This document shows, piece by piece, positions 42,636-53,390 of a DNA stretch of 64,000 bases. Below the pieces are notes generated by a model. That model worked only from the letters and a program-made list of their open reading frames with translations. It did not search any database and had not been told where the DNA came from. Made by a program: the position numbers and the translations under genes. Source of the stretch: Yponomeuta sedellus (Eukaryota; Arthropoda; Insecta; Lepidoptera; Yponomeutidae); assembly GCA_934045075.1 (NCBI GenBank), contig OW203724.1:18095143-18159142 (forward strand), in the 5' to 3' direction. Each line of letters opens with the position of its first letter. Within the stretch, counting starts at the first letter, position 1.

Positions 42636-42999
42636 GGCGCTCGTGGCCTAGCGGAACCGAGTGATTGGAATCAATCACTTGAGTTAAGCAACAACAGGCG
42701 CGGTCAGGTGCAAGATGGGTGACCGTCCAGTGACCACCGCTAGTGGCATTTTTCCGAGCGTTTCCGTGCTTCGCAAGGCACGTTAAGCCGTTGGTGCCGG
42801 CTGTCATGTAATGGCAGTCGTTAAGCCATGTCAGAGGCCTTATGGGCGGCTTGATAACTTCTGACAGTAAGGCCCGCCACTGTCTTACAATCCTCCACCA
42901 ACCCGGACTTGGCCCCCTTGGTGGAGTATGGCCTAACCTTTCTGCGATGCAGGAAGAGACCCGTGCCCCAGCAGTGGGGACATACAAAGGTTGATATCG
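42636..42999 (+). mobile_element. 5S-SINE, reference copy (364 bp)
   Basis: Exact ends are fixed by a 9-bp target duplication AAATAAAGA (42627-42635 and 43000-43008). The element starts GGCGCTCGTGGCCTAGCGGA and ends GGGTTGATATCG. Positions ~42673-42730 closely match the internal control region of 5S rRNA: AGTTAAGCAAC (box A region), GGCGCGGTCAG, and GATGGGTGACCG (box C). This implies transcription by RNA polymerase III from a type 1 promoter. The remainder (GGTGCCGGCTGTCATGTAAT, CCACCAACCCGGACTTGGCC, CCCAGCAGTGGGGACATACA) is the family-specific body. It encodes no protein and presumably depends on a LINE for mobility. Eleven other copies or fragments are in this window. Confidence 0.93.
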
Positions 43000-43008
43000 A
43001 AATAAAGA

Positions 43009-43490
43009 ATAAAGAAATGTATTTCATAACGAACTTCAAAGTACACACTAATTGTAACAGCTTTATAACATAGATACCTACTTAAAATATTCTCCTTATT
43101 TATTTAAGGTGTATTTAAAAGACACGGCAAAATCCAAACTAGGTAGAACCTGTACTATGGCTTTCGACGCACCCTTCGGAGGTCAAGTTTGTTTACTTTA
43201 TTATATTATAACAGAGGTTAAGTACACCAAAATTTTACTACTAACCCAAATGAACTTAGGTTTCATGAGACATGGATATTTTCATCCCAACCATTAAGTT
43301 CAAAACAATCAAAACATTTTGTTCGCATATAAGTCAAGACCACAAAAGAATGTATGTAGGTAGGTAATTAAACGGTTATAGCTAAGTAATACATGTACTT
43401 CAAATTTACTTCAGTAAATAAGCTTCTTGCATTGAGCACGCCCTTGTCCATTTACTCATGTAACCAGTGCAATAAAGAATTAAAATAAAT
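43009..43490. other. Unassigned stretch
   Basis: AT-rich; nothing recognised. Confidence 0.4.
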
Positions 43491-43496
43491 AAGTCA

Positions 43497-43575
43497 TTGG
43501 TACATGCCGATTCGAACCCATGTCCTCCCGATTAAGAAGACGGTGCTCTACCGCTCCGTATCACCGCGCTTGATA
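43497..43575 (-). mobile_element. tRNA-like SINE head
   Basis: Minus strand GCGCGGTGATACGGAGCGGT..AGAGCACCGTC (box A-like), then GGGTTCGAATCGGCATGTAC (box B and SINE-B-like GCATGTACC). The acceptor stem is not matched, so this is a SINE relic rather than a tRNA gene. Confidence 0.55.
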
Positions 43576-43943
43576 GGTATAAGTACGTAAAACAAAGTCC
43601 CGGTTGCTAAAGTCTCAAGCTCTCCACAAATTCCCATTTGCGTGGGGATTTCCGGATTTTTTGTACATTAATAGTCACTAAAGTTTTCATTACATGGTAT
43701 AATACAAATCCACACTGTGATTTGGTAAGTTAATTGGCAATCCTTCACGCATCCTGGGACTGGAAAAAATCGTTCGAATCATTAAGAAATACTGGAAGAT
43801 ACTTTTAAGGATCCATTTAATTCGATTAGGAATACCGGATACTTCATCTTGAAAGTGTATTCGCGCGAGCAGGCTCACGTTGAAATACTGATTCTGCCAA
43901 AAACATGTCATGTAAAGTAGGTTGCCAAGAATGACAAGCTGAT

Positions 43944-44013
43944 AATGCTTTCACTGGTAAAAAGTTATCAGAATATCTAATGACTTTTTACCAGTTCTAA
44001 ATGACAAAGCATT
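43944..44013. repeat. Hairpin with 22-bp arm
   Basis: AATGCTTTCACTGGTAAAAA.. pairs with ..CTTTTTACCAGT and AAAGCATT, with a 10-base bulge in the right arm. Confidence 0.6.
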
Positions 44014-44039
44014 ACCTTACAGTTAGGACTTGTTATCTA

Positions 44040-44355
44040 GCCCCAGATGGACAGGAGACCTCATCCAAGTGGCAGGAAGACGCTGGATGAAAGCCACTTC
44101 CAACCGTTTTTTCTGGAAATCCATGGAGGAGGCCTATGTAATATACCTCTTTAATAAAGAGCAACCTCTAGAAACACTGTAATCTTACGTAGAAGATTCT
44201 TAGCTTCCAATGCTAGAATATTTTGTGCATTCTTTTTGAGAAATAAAAAAAAAAATATTTTAATTTTTATGTCCAGCAGTGGACTTTGGTTATGTTCTTG
44301 TGGATTCTTGTGGACTTATGGCTTTGTTCTTGTGGATTATGATGATGATGATTTA
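44040..44355 (+). pseudogene. RTE-like LINE C-terminus, split by insertion
   Basis: RWTGDLIQVAGRRWMKATSN, then RFFWKSMEEAYV, is intact up to 44139. The frame resumes at 44268 (TATGTCCAGCAGTGGAC, VQQW) and ends in a GATGATGATGAT tail. The 128-bp interruption (44140-44267) is flanked by the 5-bp duplication TATGT. Confidence 0.85.
44140..44267. mobile_element. 128-bp insertion of unknown class
   Basis: Bounded by TATGT (44135-44139, 44268-44272). It starts with a small hairpin (CTCTTTAATAAAGAG) and ends in an A-rich tract plus TTTTAATTTT. It has no TIRs and could be a short retroposon. Confidence 0.7.
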
Positions 44356-44568
44356 CAGTGCGTTCACATTAACTTGACGCGTGAGAGAATTGGTAGCACT
44401 GAGATGTTTACTGTTACCATGTTATATAAGAAATCATTCCCATTACTTGGGGAAAATAAAAGGATTGAGGGCTTGTTTTACCTTCTTCCGATTAGGTCCA
44501 AAAGCTAATTCACATGTTATGTCCTTATTACCAATTCTCTCACGCGTCAAGTTAATGTGAACGCACTG
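44356..44568. mobile_element. MITE, Tc1/mariner type, perfect 40-bp TIRs
   Basis: CAGTGCGTTCACATTAACTT... (44356-44395) and its exact 40-base complement (44529-44568) are flanked by TA (44354-44355, 44569-44570). It is 213 bp long with no transposase. Identical arms indicate recent insertion. It sits in the tail of the preceding RTE relic. Confidence 0.92.
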
Positions 44569-44689
44569 TAGTCCTAACTCTAAAATTTTGGTAAAATACT
44601 CAAATAAATAATATCCAACAACTCAAATTCTGACTTTGGCTCCTCGCATCGATTGCACATTGTTGAATTTGAGTGCCGCCATATTTAAC

Positions 44690-44875
44690 ATTTGTGAAAT
44701 TATATTAGCAATACCATTCGGTAACGGTGAATGAAAACATCGTGTCTGCGGTGTTCTAAAACCTTAGCCTTTGAAATTGCCAATCCTCGGTGGGCACGCG
44801 TAGAAATTGTGCCCATACTCTCTTTCTGAGAGCATGTGCCCTGCAGTGGGACATATATCGGCTACATAAAAAAGT
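44690..44875 (+). mobile_element. SINE-B 3' part
   Basis: TTGTGAAATTATATTAGCAA, GAAAACATCGTGTCTGCGGT, CGGTGGGCACGCGTAGAAAT, CCTGCAGTGGGACATATATC. Confidence 0.8.
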
Positions 44876-45600
44876 AACACCTAGTTTGTTATGTGGTACT
44901 AACTTGTTCTCTAAACAGCAAACTACAATAATAACAAAACTTCGCCAGTATACTGCTTTTGGCTACTCCTCCAGCCAATCCGTCTTCCAACATTTATTTA
45001 GGACCGAGTATTTCGATACAGGGCAAAATCTAGCCCGCTCCGCATCTACCTATTAGAGGTAGATAGATGCCGGCAAACACTGAACATAATGGTGACCTCC
45101 TGACTTAATGCTTAAAGCTAGAAGCATAGGCCACCTAAAATGCCATCGTTGGAGTTATTGTGAGTTATTGAGTCCCTGTCTTTGAATACAGTCAGCTGTA
45201 GTTGTCTTGTATATTATAAAAGGTTAGAAGGATCGATTAATAATGTGGTTATTAATATTGCTCGTGAAAAATAAGTTCTCGATAGCACACGCGCAGGTTG
45301 AAAATTAATCGTGTAAAAGAATGTTTTGTTTGTTATAATTTATTGCACAAAAATAACCATTACCGACTACTTAAATAACATTCAATGTGTTATAGATTCC
45401 GTGCAAAGGCATATTTAGGCTTATAATACTTCTTTCTTCTTTTATAAGACTTATTTCAAGAGAAATTTCTTCCAGCCGGCCTAACAATTTTGCAGTGTTA
45501 ACAAAAGTGAGGGGGGGGTAGGCAAATAAAATTTAAACAAAATTAATTACCTACTGCTACCGAAATTTAGATAGACAATAATTCTCTTAAACACTCATTA
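44876..45600. other. Unassigned stretch
   Basis: No gene recognised. Confidence 0.4.
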
Positions 45601-45644
45601 GAACCAGCTTAAAGTCTGTGGTCTTTACCACTTTAAGCTGGTTC
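45601..45644. repeat. Hairpin, 15-bp stem
   Basis: GAACCAGCTTAAAGT and ACTTTAAGCTGGTTC are perfect complements with a 14-base loop that itself contains TGGT/ACCA. Confidence 0.8.
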
Positions 45645-45907
45645 TGACGTGTGGCAAGACGTAGCCACAGATTTTTCAAACTGCCTATGAGACGCGCTTT
45701 AGAGGAATTGTGTTTTAATAAATAACACTGTAAGTCTTCGAGTCATACCAGTGTCCATAAAATACTATTCTGCCTTAGCCTTTCGATTTTTACGATCATA
45801 GTGCACTCTAACCGATAGAGCTAAATTGTCTACTTGTAATCTTCGCGTATCGTCTACAGTCAACGGCACATCAATCTTCACGTGCAGTCTAATCAGTTCA
45901 GGAAAAC

Positions 45908-46690
45908 ATTGTGAAAAATGTAAAGTTCAATCTGCTGTAAACTGTAAACGGGCGTATTTACGGGTACATTTTGTCCATTTACATACCGGCACACACATAT
46001 CTTTTCTTAGATCTGGCTAACTCTGATAGGAACGGCCAATCTTAGTGTGGTCGGGCCGTGTTCTACTCAACTGTCTGTTCTACTCTACAAAACTGTAAAA
46101 ATAGAAAGGTTGAGCTGCTGTCAACTGAAAACTAAAGATCTTAGTAACTCTGATGAAAACTGCCATTTTGCCAAATCCAAACCAGGTACTCGCGCCGTGT
46201 TCTAGTAATCCGAGTACCTATACCAAGATGTAAGCTAGGTCCAAAACTGTAATCGCAAAAATCGAAAGGTTGAGCTGCTGTAAACTGAAAACTAAAGATC
46301 TAAGTAACTCTGATGAAAACAGCCAATCAGCCAAATTTCAACCCGCTGTGTTCTAGTAATCCGAGTATACCAAGATGTAAGCTAGGTACAAAACTGAAAT
46401 CGCAAAAATCGAAAGGTTGAGCTGCTATAAACTGAAAACTAAAGATCTAAGTAACTGATGAAAACAGCCAATCAGCCAAATTTCAACCCGCCGTGTTCTA
46501 GTAATTCGAGTATACCAAGATGTAAGCTAGGTACAAAACTGTAATCGCAAAAATCTAAAGGCTGAGCTGCTGTAAACTGAAAGCTAAAGATCTAAGTAAC
46601 TCTGATGAAAACAGCCAATCAGCCAAATTTCAACCCGCTGTGTTCTAGTAATCCGAGTATACCAAGATGTAAGCTGGGTACAAAACTGTA
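45908..46690. repeat. Tandem repeat, ~147-bp unit
   Basis: CAAAACTGTAATCGCAAAAA starts at 46088 (variant), 46242, 46389, 46534 and 46681, giving spacings of 154, 147, 145 and 147. Each unit carries GGTTGAGCTGCTGTAAACTG, ACTAAAGATCTAAGTAACTC and GTGTTCTAGTAATCCGAGTA. A degenerate unit precedes at 45908-46087. Confidence 0.92.
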
Positions 46691-47145
46691 ATCTCAAAAA
46701 CAAAATGGCGCCATTAGAAGGCGTGTGTCGTTAGAAACTAGTACAAGTCGGACTCGTGCACTGAGGGTTCAGTACCACTTCATTTTTTTTGTAAATATGT
46801 AAAGGACTTAGTGAATCTGACTTGTACGTGTCGGTTTTTTATTATTTATCGATAAAATATATTGCAAGTCTCATCACGCCAAGGTTGATGCCTAAATGTA
46901 TAACCGTTTTTATAATAGATGGTAAACAAAACACGGTGAATAAACACTTTTGTTACATGGAGAGTCTCTTTATTTTGTAATTTTATAATTTTTTCGGTAA
47001 TTCACCGTATTAACAAATATTCCGTCAAAATTTCAACTACCCACCTATTTCGTTTCCAAAGATAGCCCTTTAATGGTCGGACGAACAAACAGACATACAA
47101 CAAAGGCAGAATAATAAGGTCTTGTTTGGCATCCTTCAAGCACGG
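46691..47145. repeat. Dispersed-repeat remnants
   Basis: TACAAGTCGGACTCGTGCAC and, 80 bp on, GAATCTGACTTGTACGTGTC form an imperfect inverted repeat. Sequences of this type are common in insect repeats. No gene. Confidence 0.4.
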
Positions 47146-47384
47146 AACTCTTCTTCTTCTTCTTCAGGCTATATTAGTCCACTGCTGGACAAAGCCCTCC
47201 CCTATTGAGCGCCATAGCGCAAGGTTGTGCCATCATTTGGGGGTAATGCCCATAATCCCTACGCTGGGCATGCGGGTTGGGGATCGCATTTCGGTGGAAT
47301 TGCACTGCAGGGGGTGCTGCTGCCCACCCCCCGGTTTGTTTCCCTTAGTCGCCTTTAACGACACCCGTGGGAAGAATTTGGGTT
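47146..47384 (-). mobile_element. RTE-tail element, near full length
   Basis: TTCTTCTTCTTCTTCAGG end at left, GGACAAAGCCCTCCCCTATT, GGGGGTGCTGCTGCCCACCC, CGACACCCGTGGGAAGAATT at right. Confidence 0.88.
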
Positions 47385-48159
47385 GGTACTATTCTCTAGG
47401 CCGACACATACCATGTATGTGGATATTACGACACTGTGGAAGCGTTATGAAGTATTTATGTACCATGCATGTCATGCAATTTCGGTTAGCAAACTTTTCT
47501 TCTCCCTCTATTTTATACTTCTACTATGTCCGACGATAAATATATTTGATACCGCTTCGATCCCTCGTATCATTGAATCTGTGGTAATTTTGGCACGAGT
47601 ATCGGCACCGTTTGCATAAAAACGCCTATAAACGAAAACCATAATCCGAATTCACTACGATGTACGTACCTTACAACTCTAGTTAGGTATATATTAAACG
47701 GGTCCAATCGCGATTATTTTTATAACTATGGATGAGTATCGCGAATCATTAAGAAATACTATTACAATTCTAGAAGACTGCAGATCTACGACTACATCCT
47801 CTGATTAAGTTGCTCACACTTTCAAGTTACTATATGTCTTAGTAGTACTTGGTGTTAATATCAAATTCATCCGTTGAAGCGTTCCTGAGAAAAATTATGT
47901 CGACAGGCAGACGGTCACCGGACGGACAGAATTTAATTTTATCAACCTTTTATTATAAGGGTTCAGGATTTTTCGCTTCTGAGGTATGAAACTAACAAGT
48001 ATATAGTATACCGCTTATAGTAGCGCAACGCATCACTTAACTTCTGTGATCTGCCCCTAGGAATCCAGACGTGTGCGATTGCAATTAGCACGAAATTTGA
48101 CATCTAATCGATAAGAATCCTTCAGGATTTGGTGCACGTAAATAGGTATCTCGTGTGGT
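47385..48159. other. Unassigned stretch with repeat scraps
   Basis: 47685-47765 repeats the ATTAAACGGGTCCAATCGCG block seen at 8370. 47840-47960 holds GACAGGCAGACGGTCACCGG, a dispersed-repeat type sequence. No gene. Confidence 0.45.
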
Positions 48160-48330
48160 CACATTGTGAGGAAACCAGGGGCTGGTTGACTCCGCACGTA
48201 TTGACTAGGCGTTCCTATGGGCTAGGCCGACTATAAGTTGTCAGGATGGTATAGAGGGTATGGTATCCCTTCACTCATTTAGTGTAAATGAAGGTGCCAC
48301 TGGACTCTGTATAAATGCAAAAGCCAATTA
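48160..48330 (+). mobile_element. SINE-C
   Basis: GTGAGGAAACCAGGGGCTGG, GACTCCGCACGTATTGACTA, TAAGTTGTCAGGATGGTATA, CACTGGACTCTGTATAAATG. Confidence 0.8.
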
Positions 48331-48745
48331 GGTCTCTGAATGAACCTAGAGCGGTGCTTCTGTACGCATTGTTAGTGCATCTGACGTGTCGCGGCGGGGC
48401 AAGCACATCCATCAAGAAGAATTTATCGGCAAACATTTCCCGCCACTTCGTCTACTTAATATCCCAATAATTCAGCCGCTAGTATTCTTATTGGGCTAGG
48501 ATCTGGGATAATAAAACGGACTTGTGAGATAGACACATGAAGGCGTTATTTGAGCATTATACGTCCCACTCTTTCTCTAAAGATAGAAAGAGAGAGGGGC
48601 GAGGGAAATATCAAACACAGTTTATCATGATAGTAGCTAAGAAATATGTATATCAATGTTCAGTGTTCATATTTGCACTGACTACCCGTCTCACTTTTCC
48701 TTCAACAACTCTCCATCATTGGTTGCGTTTGCCATGAAGTGGAAA

Positions 48746-48749
<4 letters not shown>
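48331..48749. other. Unassigned stretch, source of a captured 56-bp segment
   Basis: 48635-48690 is identical to 57260-57315 inside a SINE-A insertion. No gene. Confidence 0.6.
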
Positions 48750-48785
<36 letters not shown>

Positions 48786-48840
48786 CCTATATACGTCCCA
48801 CCGCAGGTCATAGGTCTTCTCTCAGAGAAAGCTTATATAC
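48750..48840 (-). repeat. (TA)n and SINE-B tail fragment
   Basis: About 34 bp of (TA)n runs into AGCCTATATACGTCCCACCG..GGTCTTCTCTCAGAGAA, the SINE-B 3' end in minus orientation. Confidence 0.75.
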
Positions 48841-48892
48841 CATCTTCTTACGCCTGTATAGGTCATGTAAAAACCCATGAAAGTATTGTTTG

Positions 48893-49142
48893 TATTAATA
48901 TAGTAAACATCGTGAGGAAACCCGCAGCTTGGTTGGCTCCGCACGTATTGACTAGTCTTTCCTGTGGGCTAGGCCGACTAAGCTGTCAGGATGGTATAGG
49001 TGCTGGGCAAGCCTACACCATCTATAAAACCATGTCCCAGGCACTACAGCTTCGGAGTGGTCCCTTCGCCCATCTACTGTGAGTGAAGATACCACTGGAC
49101 GCTGTATAAATCATCTCATTAAGTAGATGCAAAAAGGCCATT
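48893..49142 (+). mobile_element. SINE-C, longest copy
   Basis: Runs from CATCGTGAGGAAACCCGCAG through CTCCGCACGTATTGACTAGT, GGCAAGCCTACACCATCTAT and CACTGGACGCTGTATAAATC to GTAGATGCAAAAAGGCC. No Pol III box was located in the part preserved. Confidence 0.85.
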
Positions 49143-49869
49143 TATTAATATAGTACTCGTATTTCCTAATAACCTGCGATGCTCATACATAGTTATATAA
49201 TACCTCATTAATAATCGCGAGTTGGCACGTTTAACATATATATCTATTTAGTATCAATGTGGTTGTAAAATAGATAAAGAAAAAAAAAATATTGTACTAG
49301 TTTTAAAATAATGAATATGACGAAAACTTTAAATGCGTACACACCTTTAAAATTTTCGTCGTATTCGTCCGTCATGTCCTCGGCATTTTTTTGTGACTAT
49401 TCTTTAGCCGATGTTAATATGACACTTTGATGTTCTTGTTGACTACACGTAAATAGACACAATCAATTTATATGCACACTTTCTTTATTTATTGCACGTC
49501 GCCATAAAAAATATTGACGAGCGATGAATCTTTACAAAGTACCTAGACATTGTTTTTATGAAGAAGTCGTCTACAACGACGTTTGTTTATCAAGACAAGT
49601 TGATGATAATGTACCAATTACATATTAACCTAACTGAAAGATATCAGTTTTAGTAAGAAGCCCGCTGTCTGTACTCTCATGTTAAAATATATCTGTGTTA
49701 TTTTCCTTTCCTGTGTGGCCTATTAAGCGGCCTTATCTAACCTATCTGACTTCAGAATAGGTGGAGTTAAGTTTTTTAGCAAAGTTTTCTCTTAACTCCG
49801 TTTATCATAAGCAATATTTTTTGGATGGTTGTCGAGATCGTCTCTCCACCAATTATAATTTTTTTTTTA
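49143..49869. other. Unassigned stretch with LINE-D end
   Basis: 49640-49740 (GCCCGCTGTCTGTACTCTCA, TATCTGTGTTATTTTCCTTT) resembles a LINE-D end. The remainder is unassigned. Confidence 0.45.
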
Positions 49870-50180
49870 TTGATAGTCGAACACGTCGTCGAACCAAGGC
49901 TGAAGACGTTTGTAAGCGGATCACAAAGTTAAAGTGGAGAGATAAACGGGACACTTGGCTAGAATGGAAGACGGCCGGTGGACCAGGGCAGTATCGGAGT
50001 GGTGGCCAAGGGAGGGAAGGAGGTTGGTAGGCAGACCACCGACACGATGGTCAGACGACATCGTGAGGGTTGCGGGTCAGAAAAGGATCAGATTAGCACA
50101 GGACCGTGAGGAATGGCGGAGTAAAAGGGGGGCCTATGCCCAGCAGTGAGTTGATGTGGGCTGATTATACATAGATAGAT
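49870..50180 (+). pseudogene. RTE-like LINE C-terminus, frameshifted
   Basis: SRTRRRTKAEDVCKRITKLK in one frame, then after a shift near 49955 MEDGRWTRAVSEWWPREGRR, LVGRPPTRWSDDIVRVAGQK, RIRLAQDREEWRSKRGAYAQ and stop. This is the conserved end of an RTE-type endonuclease-reverse transcriptase. The catalytic domains are missing. Confidence 0.85.
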
Positions 50181-51565
50181 ATAGATAGTCAAATTCACAC
50201 TTACTTTCAACTACAATGATTATGGTAATTATAATAATAATATCTTCCACACAACACAATCACTTTTCCTTTTCCAAAAGTAGGATACCCGTTGCTATGG
50301 TGACCAGGCAAGGGTATCACAATCTTGGAAATACATCAGACTGAGGCCATATTGAGAAGTATTGTTGACAAGTCGCAAGAAGACATTGTTTCATGTAATG
50401 TAAGTATTATGGCGTCATTCCCGAAAATGAAGTCAGTTCCGCAAAAATCGTAGTAGCAACAAATAAATTGAATCTACGAGTAAGCTGTAAACTACTCCTT
50501 TTGTTTCACCATTTATCATGGAATATTTATTCCAGTGAAATGTAATAGCTAAGTCACTCTTAATTAAATGTTTCACCATATCGACTGTGATGTGGCAAAA
50601 CTCCTACCTAATGTTTTTGGACAAACAGCTTTTGACTTCATTCTGTCATAAATACCAAGCGAATGTAACAAAAATGTAACAATGTGTACATTTAGACATA
50701 TGTTGGAAAATCCACGCGTAAATTGAATCATTCCACTTCTCCTACCAAATTTGTCTGTGGAATTGCGTACATGTTTTTTTGTCCATACTGTACAGTTAAC
50801 AAATAAGAGATAGGACATTTTACCAAATCAGATCGATACACAAACAACACAACACAGGATTCTACGAGTATAACGTACTCCTGTAACAAACAAAAACAAA
50901 ATAATAAAACTAAGTAGGAACATAGGACGTTTCCAAAGACTATGGACCGGTTTCTGAAATGAGAATTTCACTAAGTAAATACTTAAGTTGCGTTCTGTCA
51001 CGCTCTTTTCTGAGAAATTTGAAGAGACAGCGTTACAGTTAACTATTTAGGTACTTTGCGAGATTCTCAATTCAGAAACTGGCTAAATGTCAATTCAACT
51101 TTATGTCTTTATATCTAGTCTTTATGAAAGAACAGAGGCTGGAGTAGATATTAAATTTAATATGTTGACGTGTGTACCTTCTTTGTGAACCTATTTCGTT
51201 GTTATTACTGGTCATAGGTAGTATTTGCTGCTAGATAGAAAAGTTCCAGCGTTATTACAACTTGTCGCTAGTCGTGTTCGGTCGAAATTACTTTTGTTTC
51301 ACGACAAATAACGTCGCGGAGACATCACGCTCCGTCAGGCTAGTGCCACGAAATGTTCCCTCCAGAAGAATAACTTAAAAACAAAAAAAACATTTATGGA
51401 TTGTGTAATGCCTCTTTCTATGCTCTAACGTTATATTGTGTTTACATTAATAAAACTATATTTAAAAAAAACATTTATTTGAAAAAGTGAGAAGTGTGTG
51501 AACAATTAAAAACCATTGTTACAAGGTACCCTTTAATCCCTTTAGATAAATGTTTTCACCGACTT
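50181..51565. other. Unassigned stretch
   Basis: No gene recognised in 1.4 kb. A RFX X-box-like GTTGCTATGGTGAC (50291-50304) lies inside a GATACCC/GGGTATC inverted repeat. Confidence 0.4.
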
Positions 51566-51680
51566 CCGTGCATGCAGAGACTAATGAATGTTGATGAAGC
51601 GGAACAGTTTTGTCCTATATGGGAAGTATCAAACTGTGTCTCTGCGTACCCTTCCGGAATACAGGCAAAAGTTATATATG
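51566..51680 (+). mobile_element. LINE-T 3' fragment
   Basis: Encodes CMQRLMNVDEAE then SAYPSGIQ, with diverged sequence between. The tail is GTTATATATG. Confidence 0.8.
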
Positions 51681-51814
51681 TAACAAAGAGTTTATTTTGT
51701 GCATCTGCTGGGTTATGGCTGAGGCTATACGGCTAAGGCTATGAGGCTGAAATTATCGTTTTCTATGTTTTTTTTTGTACATCTACTTCCTTCTCTAACG
51801 TATTAGTCCAGTTC

Positions 51815-51940
51815 ATCCAAAGGTTGTCTGGAAGAGATTACTTTTAGAGATAAGGCTGCCATCTGTACTCTTAGGTTAAGAAATATCAGTGTTATTTCCA
51901 CTTTCATGTACAATAAAGTGTTCTCTATCTATCTATACTG
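51815..51940 (+). mobile_element. LINE-D 3' end
   Basis: AGGTTGTCTGGAAGAGATTA, AAGGCTGCCATCTGTACTCT, ATGTACAATAAAGTGTTCTC then (TATC)n. It has a polyadenylation-like AATAAA just before the microsatellite tail. Confidence 0.75.
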
Positions 51941-52009
51941 GGCAGCGATTTGCAATGTGTCAGGAAGAGCGAAATGAGATAAACTTGGTAAGACTACAAT
52001 ATGAGACCT

Positions 52010-52240
52010 GACGACCAGACAACCTCTGTAGTGCACATCTGTCTACCATGCGAGAGGTTTCGGGTTCAAACCCCGGCTCGGGGCAGCAAAAAAATCCTAG
52101 TTCTTGGATGTTTACATGTTTGTGATGTCGCTGTTTCTGGTTCCTACGAGAGAGGCCTTCCTACTGTGAGGTCAGAAGCAATGTATGTGAGACTAAGGCA
52201 GCGAGAAATAAGAAGTCGTCTATAAAATCAGCAGCTTTTA
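52010..52240 (+). mobile_element. tRNA-derived SINE copy
   Basis: Head with CGGGTTCAAACCCCGGCTCG (box B) and CTCTGTAGTGCA. The body ends GTCAGAAGCAATGTATGTGA. A fragment of the same end, reversed, is at about 16135-16170. Confidence 0.65.
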
Positions 52241-53107
52241 TTTTCTTCACTTTACATCGTTGCCACCAGTTTAGCGAGAATCCATCTTAATTATGCACAA
52301 AATCTTATTGTCTATTATTGATTTTTTCTCACTCACACCTATCTTCACTTTCATTCGTTCATCTGCGTTCCATTCTACTCAGTCATCCAACGTTCCGTTC
52401 CTACATGTATACGCCTGTATATAAATATTGTTGATGTTGTTGTTGTTGTAATATAACCGACAATCAAGCAAACTTCCGGTGATGCAATGTCGTGGTTACG
52501 TTACACATAGGCTTTACAGCGACTTTAAAGAGCACTCCACGTGGCAACTATTGCTTGCTGTTGACAAGATGCAGACTATAGTAGATACTCAGTAGTACTA
52601 TTGAAATAAACGCGCAAGTAACATGTTTCCGCAAGATTTCACTTCACTTTGGTTCGTGTAGCCGATAACTGATAAGAAGTATACAAGAGTTTAGTCTATG
52701 CACGCCAAAAATTAAAAATAGATGAAAAAGCAAGATTGTGAAAAGCAGTCTACAAGGCTCCCTTCTGATATTAACTAAATTGGGCTTGTGCCGTTTGGTC
52801 AAACAAACTACAAAGTTACGGGCACATTGCACCGGTGGTGTTTATGGCGTCTTTATGTGTTTGTGTGCATTAATCATGTTTCTTGTTGTTAACGTAGATT
52901 TCCATTCAGGTCAGAGGTGACTTTTGCATTGTGGGATATAATTATTGACTGCCTCGTTGGTGCCAAAACAGGGGTCGTTGGTTCGACTCCCAGTAGCGAC
53001 GTACTGAATATGTACAAAATTATCTTAGTCTAGGTGTATTACCCAAACTATGTTCCAATAAGTTTTGTTAGTCACACAATAAATTGTGAACTTAGCTTGT
53101 ATTGTAC
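52241..53107. other. Unassigned stretch
   Basis: (GTT)n at about 52430-52449. A tRNA-like box B (GGTTCGACTCCCAGTAGCGA) at 52979-52998 marks a decayed SINE-B head. No gene. Confidence 0.45.
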
Positions 53108-53390
53108 ACCAGAGTACATATTAATAAACACTAGCTTCGTACCACCTAACAGTCGATTCTTTAATTTTTTTATTGTTCTCTCCGTAAGAACCATCCTCGT
53201 ACTTCAAGGAATATTCTAAAAAAAGAATTCGCAAAATCGTTTCAGCTGCTCTCGAGATTTGAGCTTACGAGTACCAACACATTCAGCGATATTTTTTTTA
53301 TATTATAGAAGATACAATTGTATCAACTTAGTACAATTGTCGGCCTTATTGCTAAAAGCAAATTCTTCCAGACAACGTTTTGTTAGTATC
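53108..53390. mobile_element. Short dispersed element and LINE-D end
   Basis: 53108-53310 (ACTAGCTTCGTACCACC..AAATCGTTTCAGCTGCTCTC..TATTATAGAAGATACAA) has the layout of the 24775 element. 53325-53390 is a minus LINE-D end (GGCCTTATTGCTAAAAGCAA). Confidence 0.5.

Noticed and set aside
42665..42735. 5S rRNA gene
   Set aside because: Only the internal control region matches 5S rRNA. The ends do not, and the segment is embedded in a 364-bp SINE.
11130..50180. Intact RTE retrotransposon
   Set aside because: Only C-terminal ends are present at 11130, 27632, 30640, 44040 and 49870. None has the endonuclease or reverse-transcriptase core.
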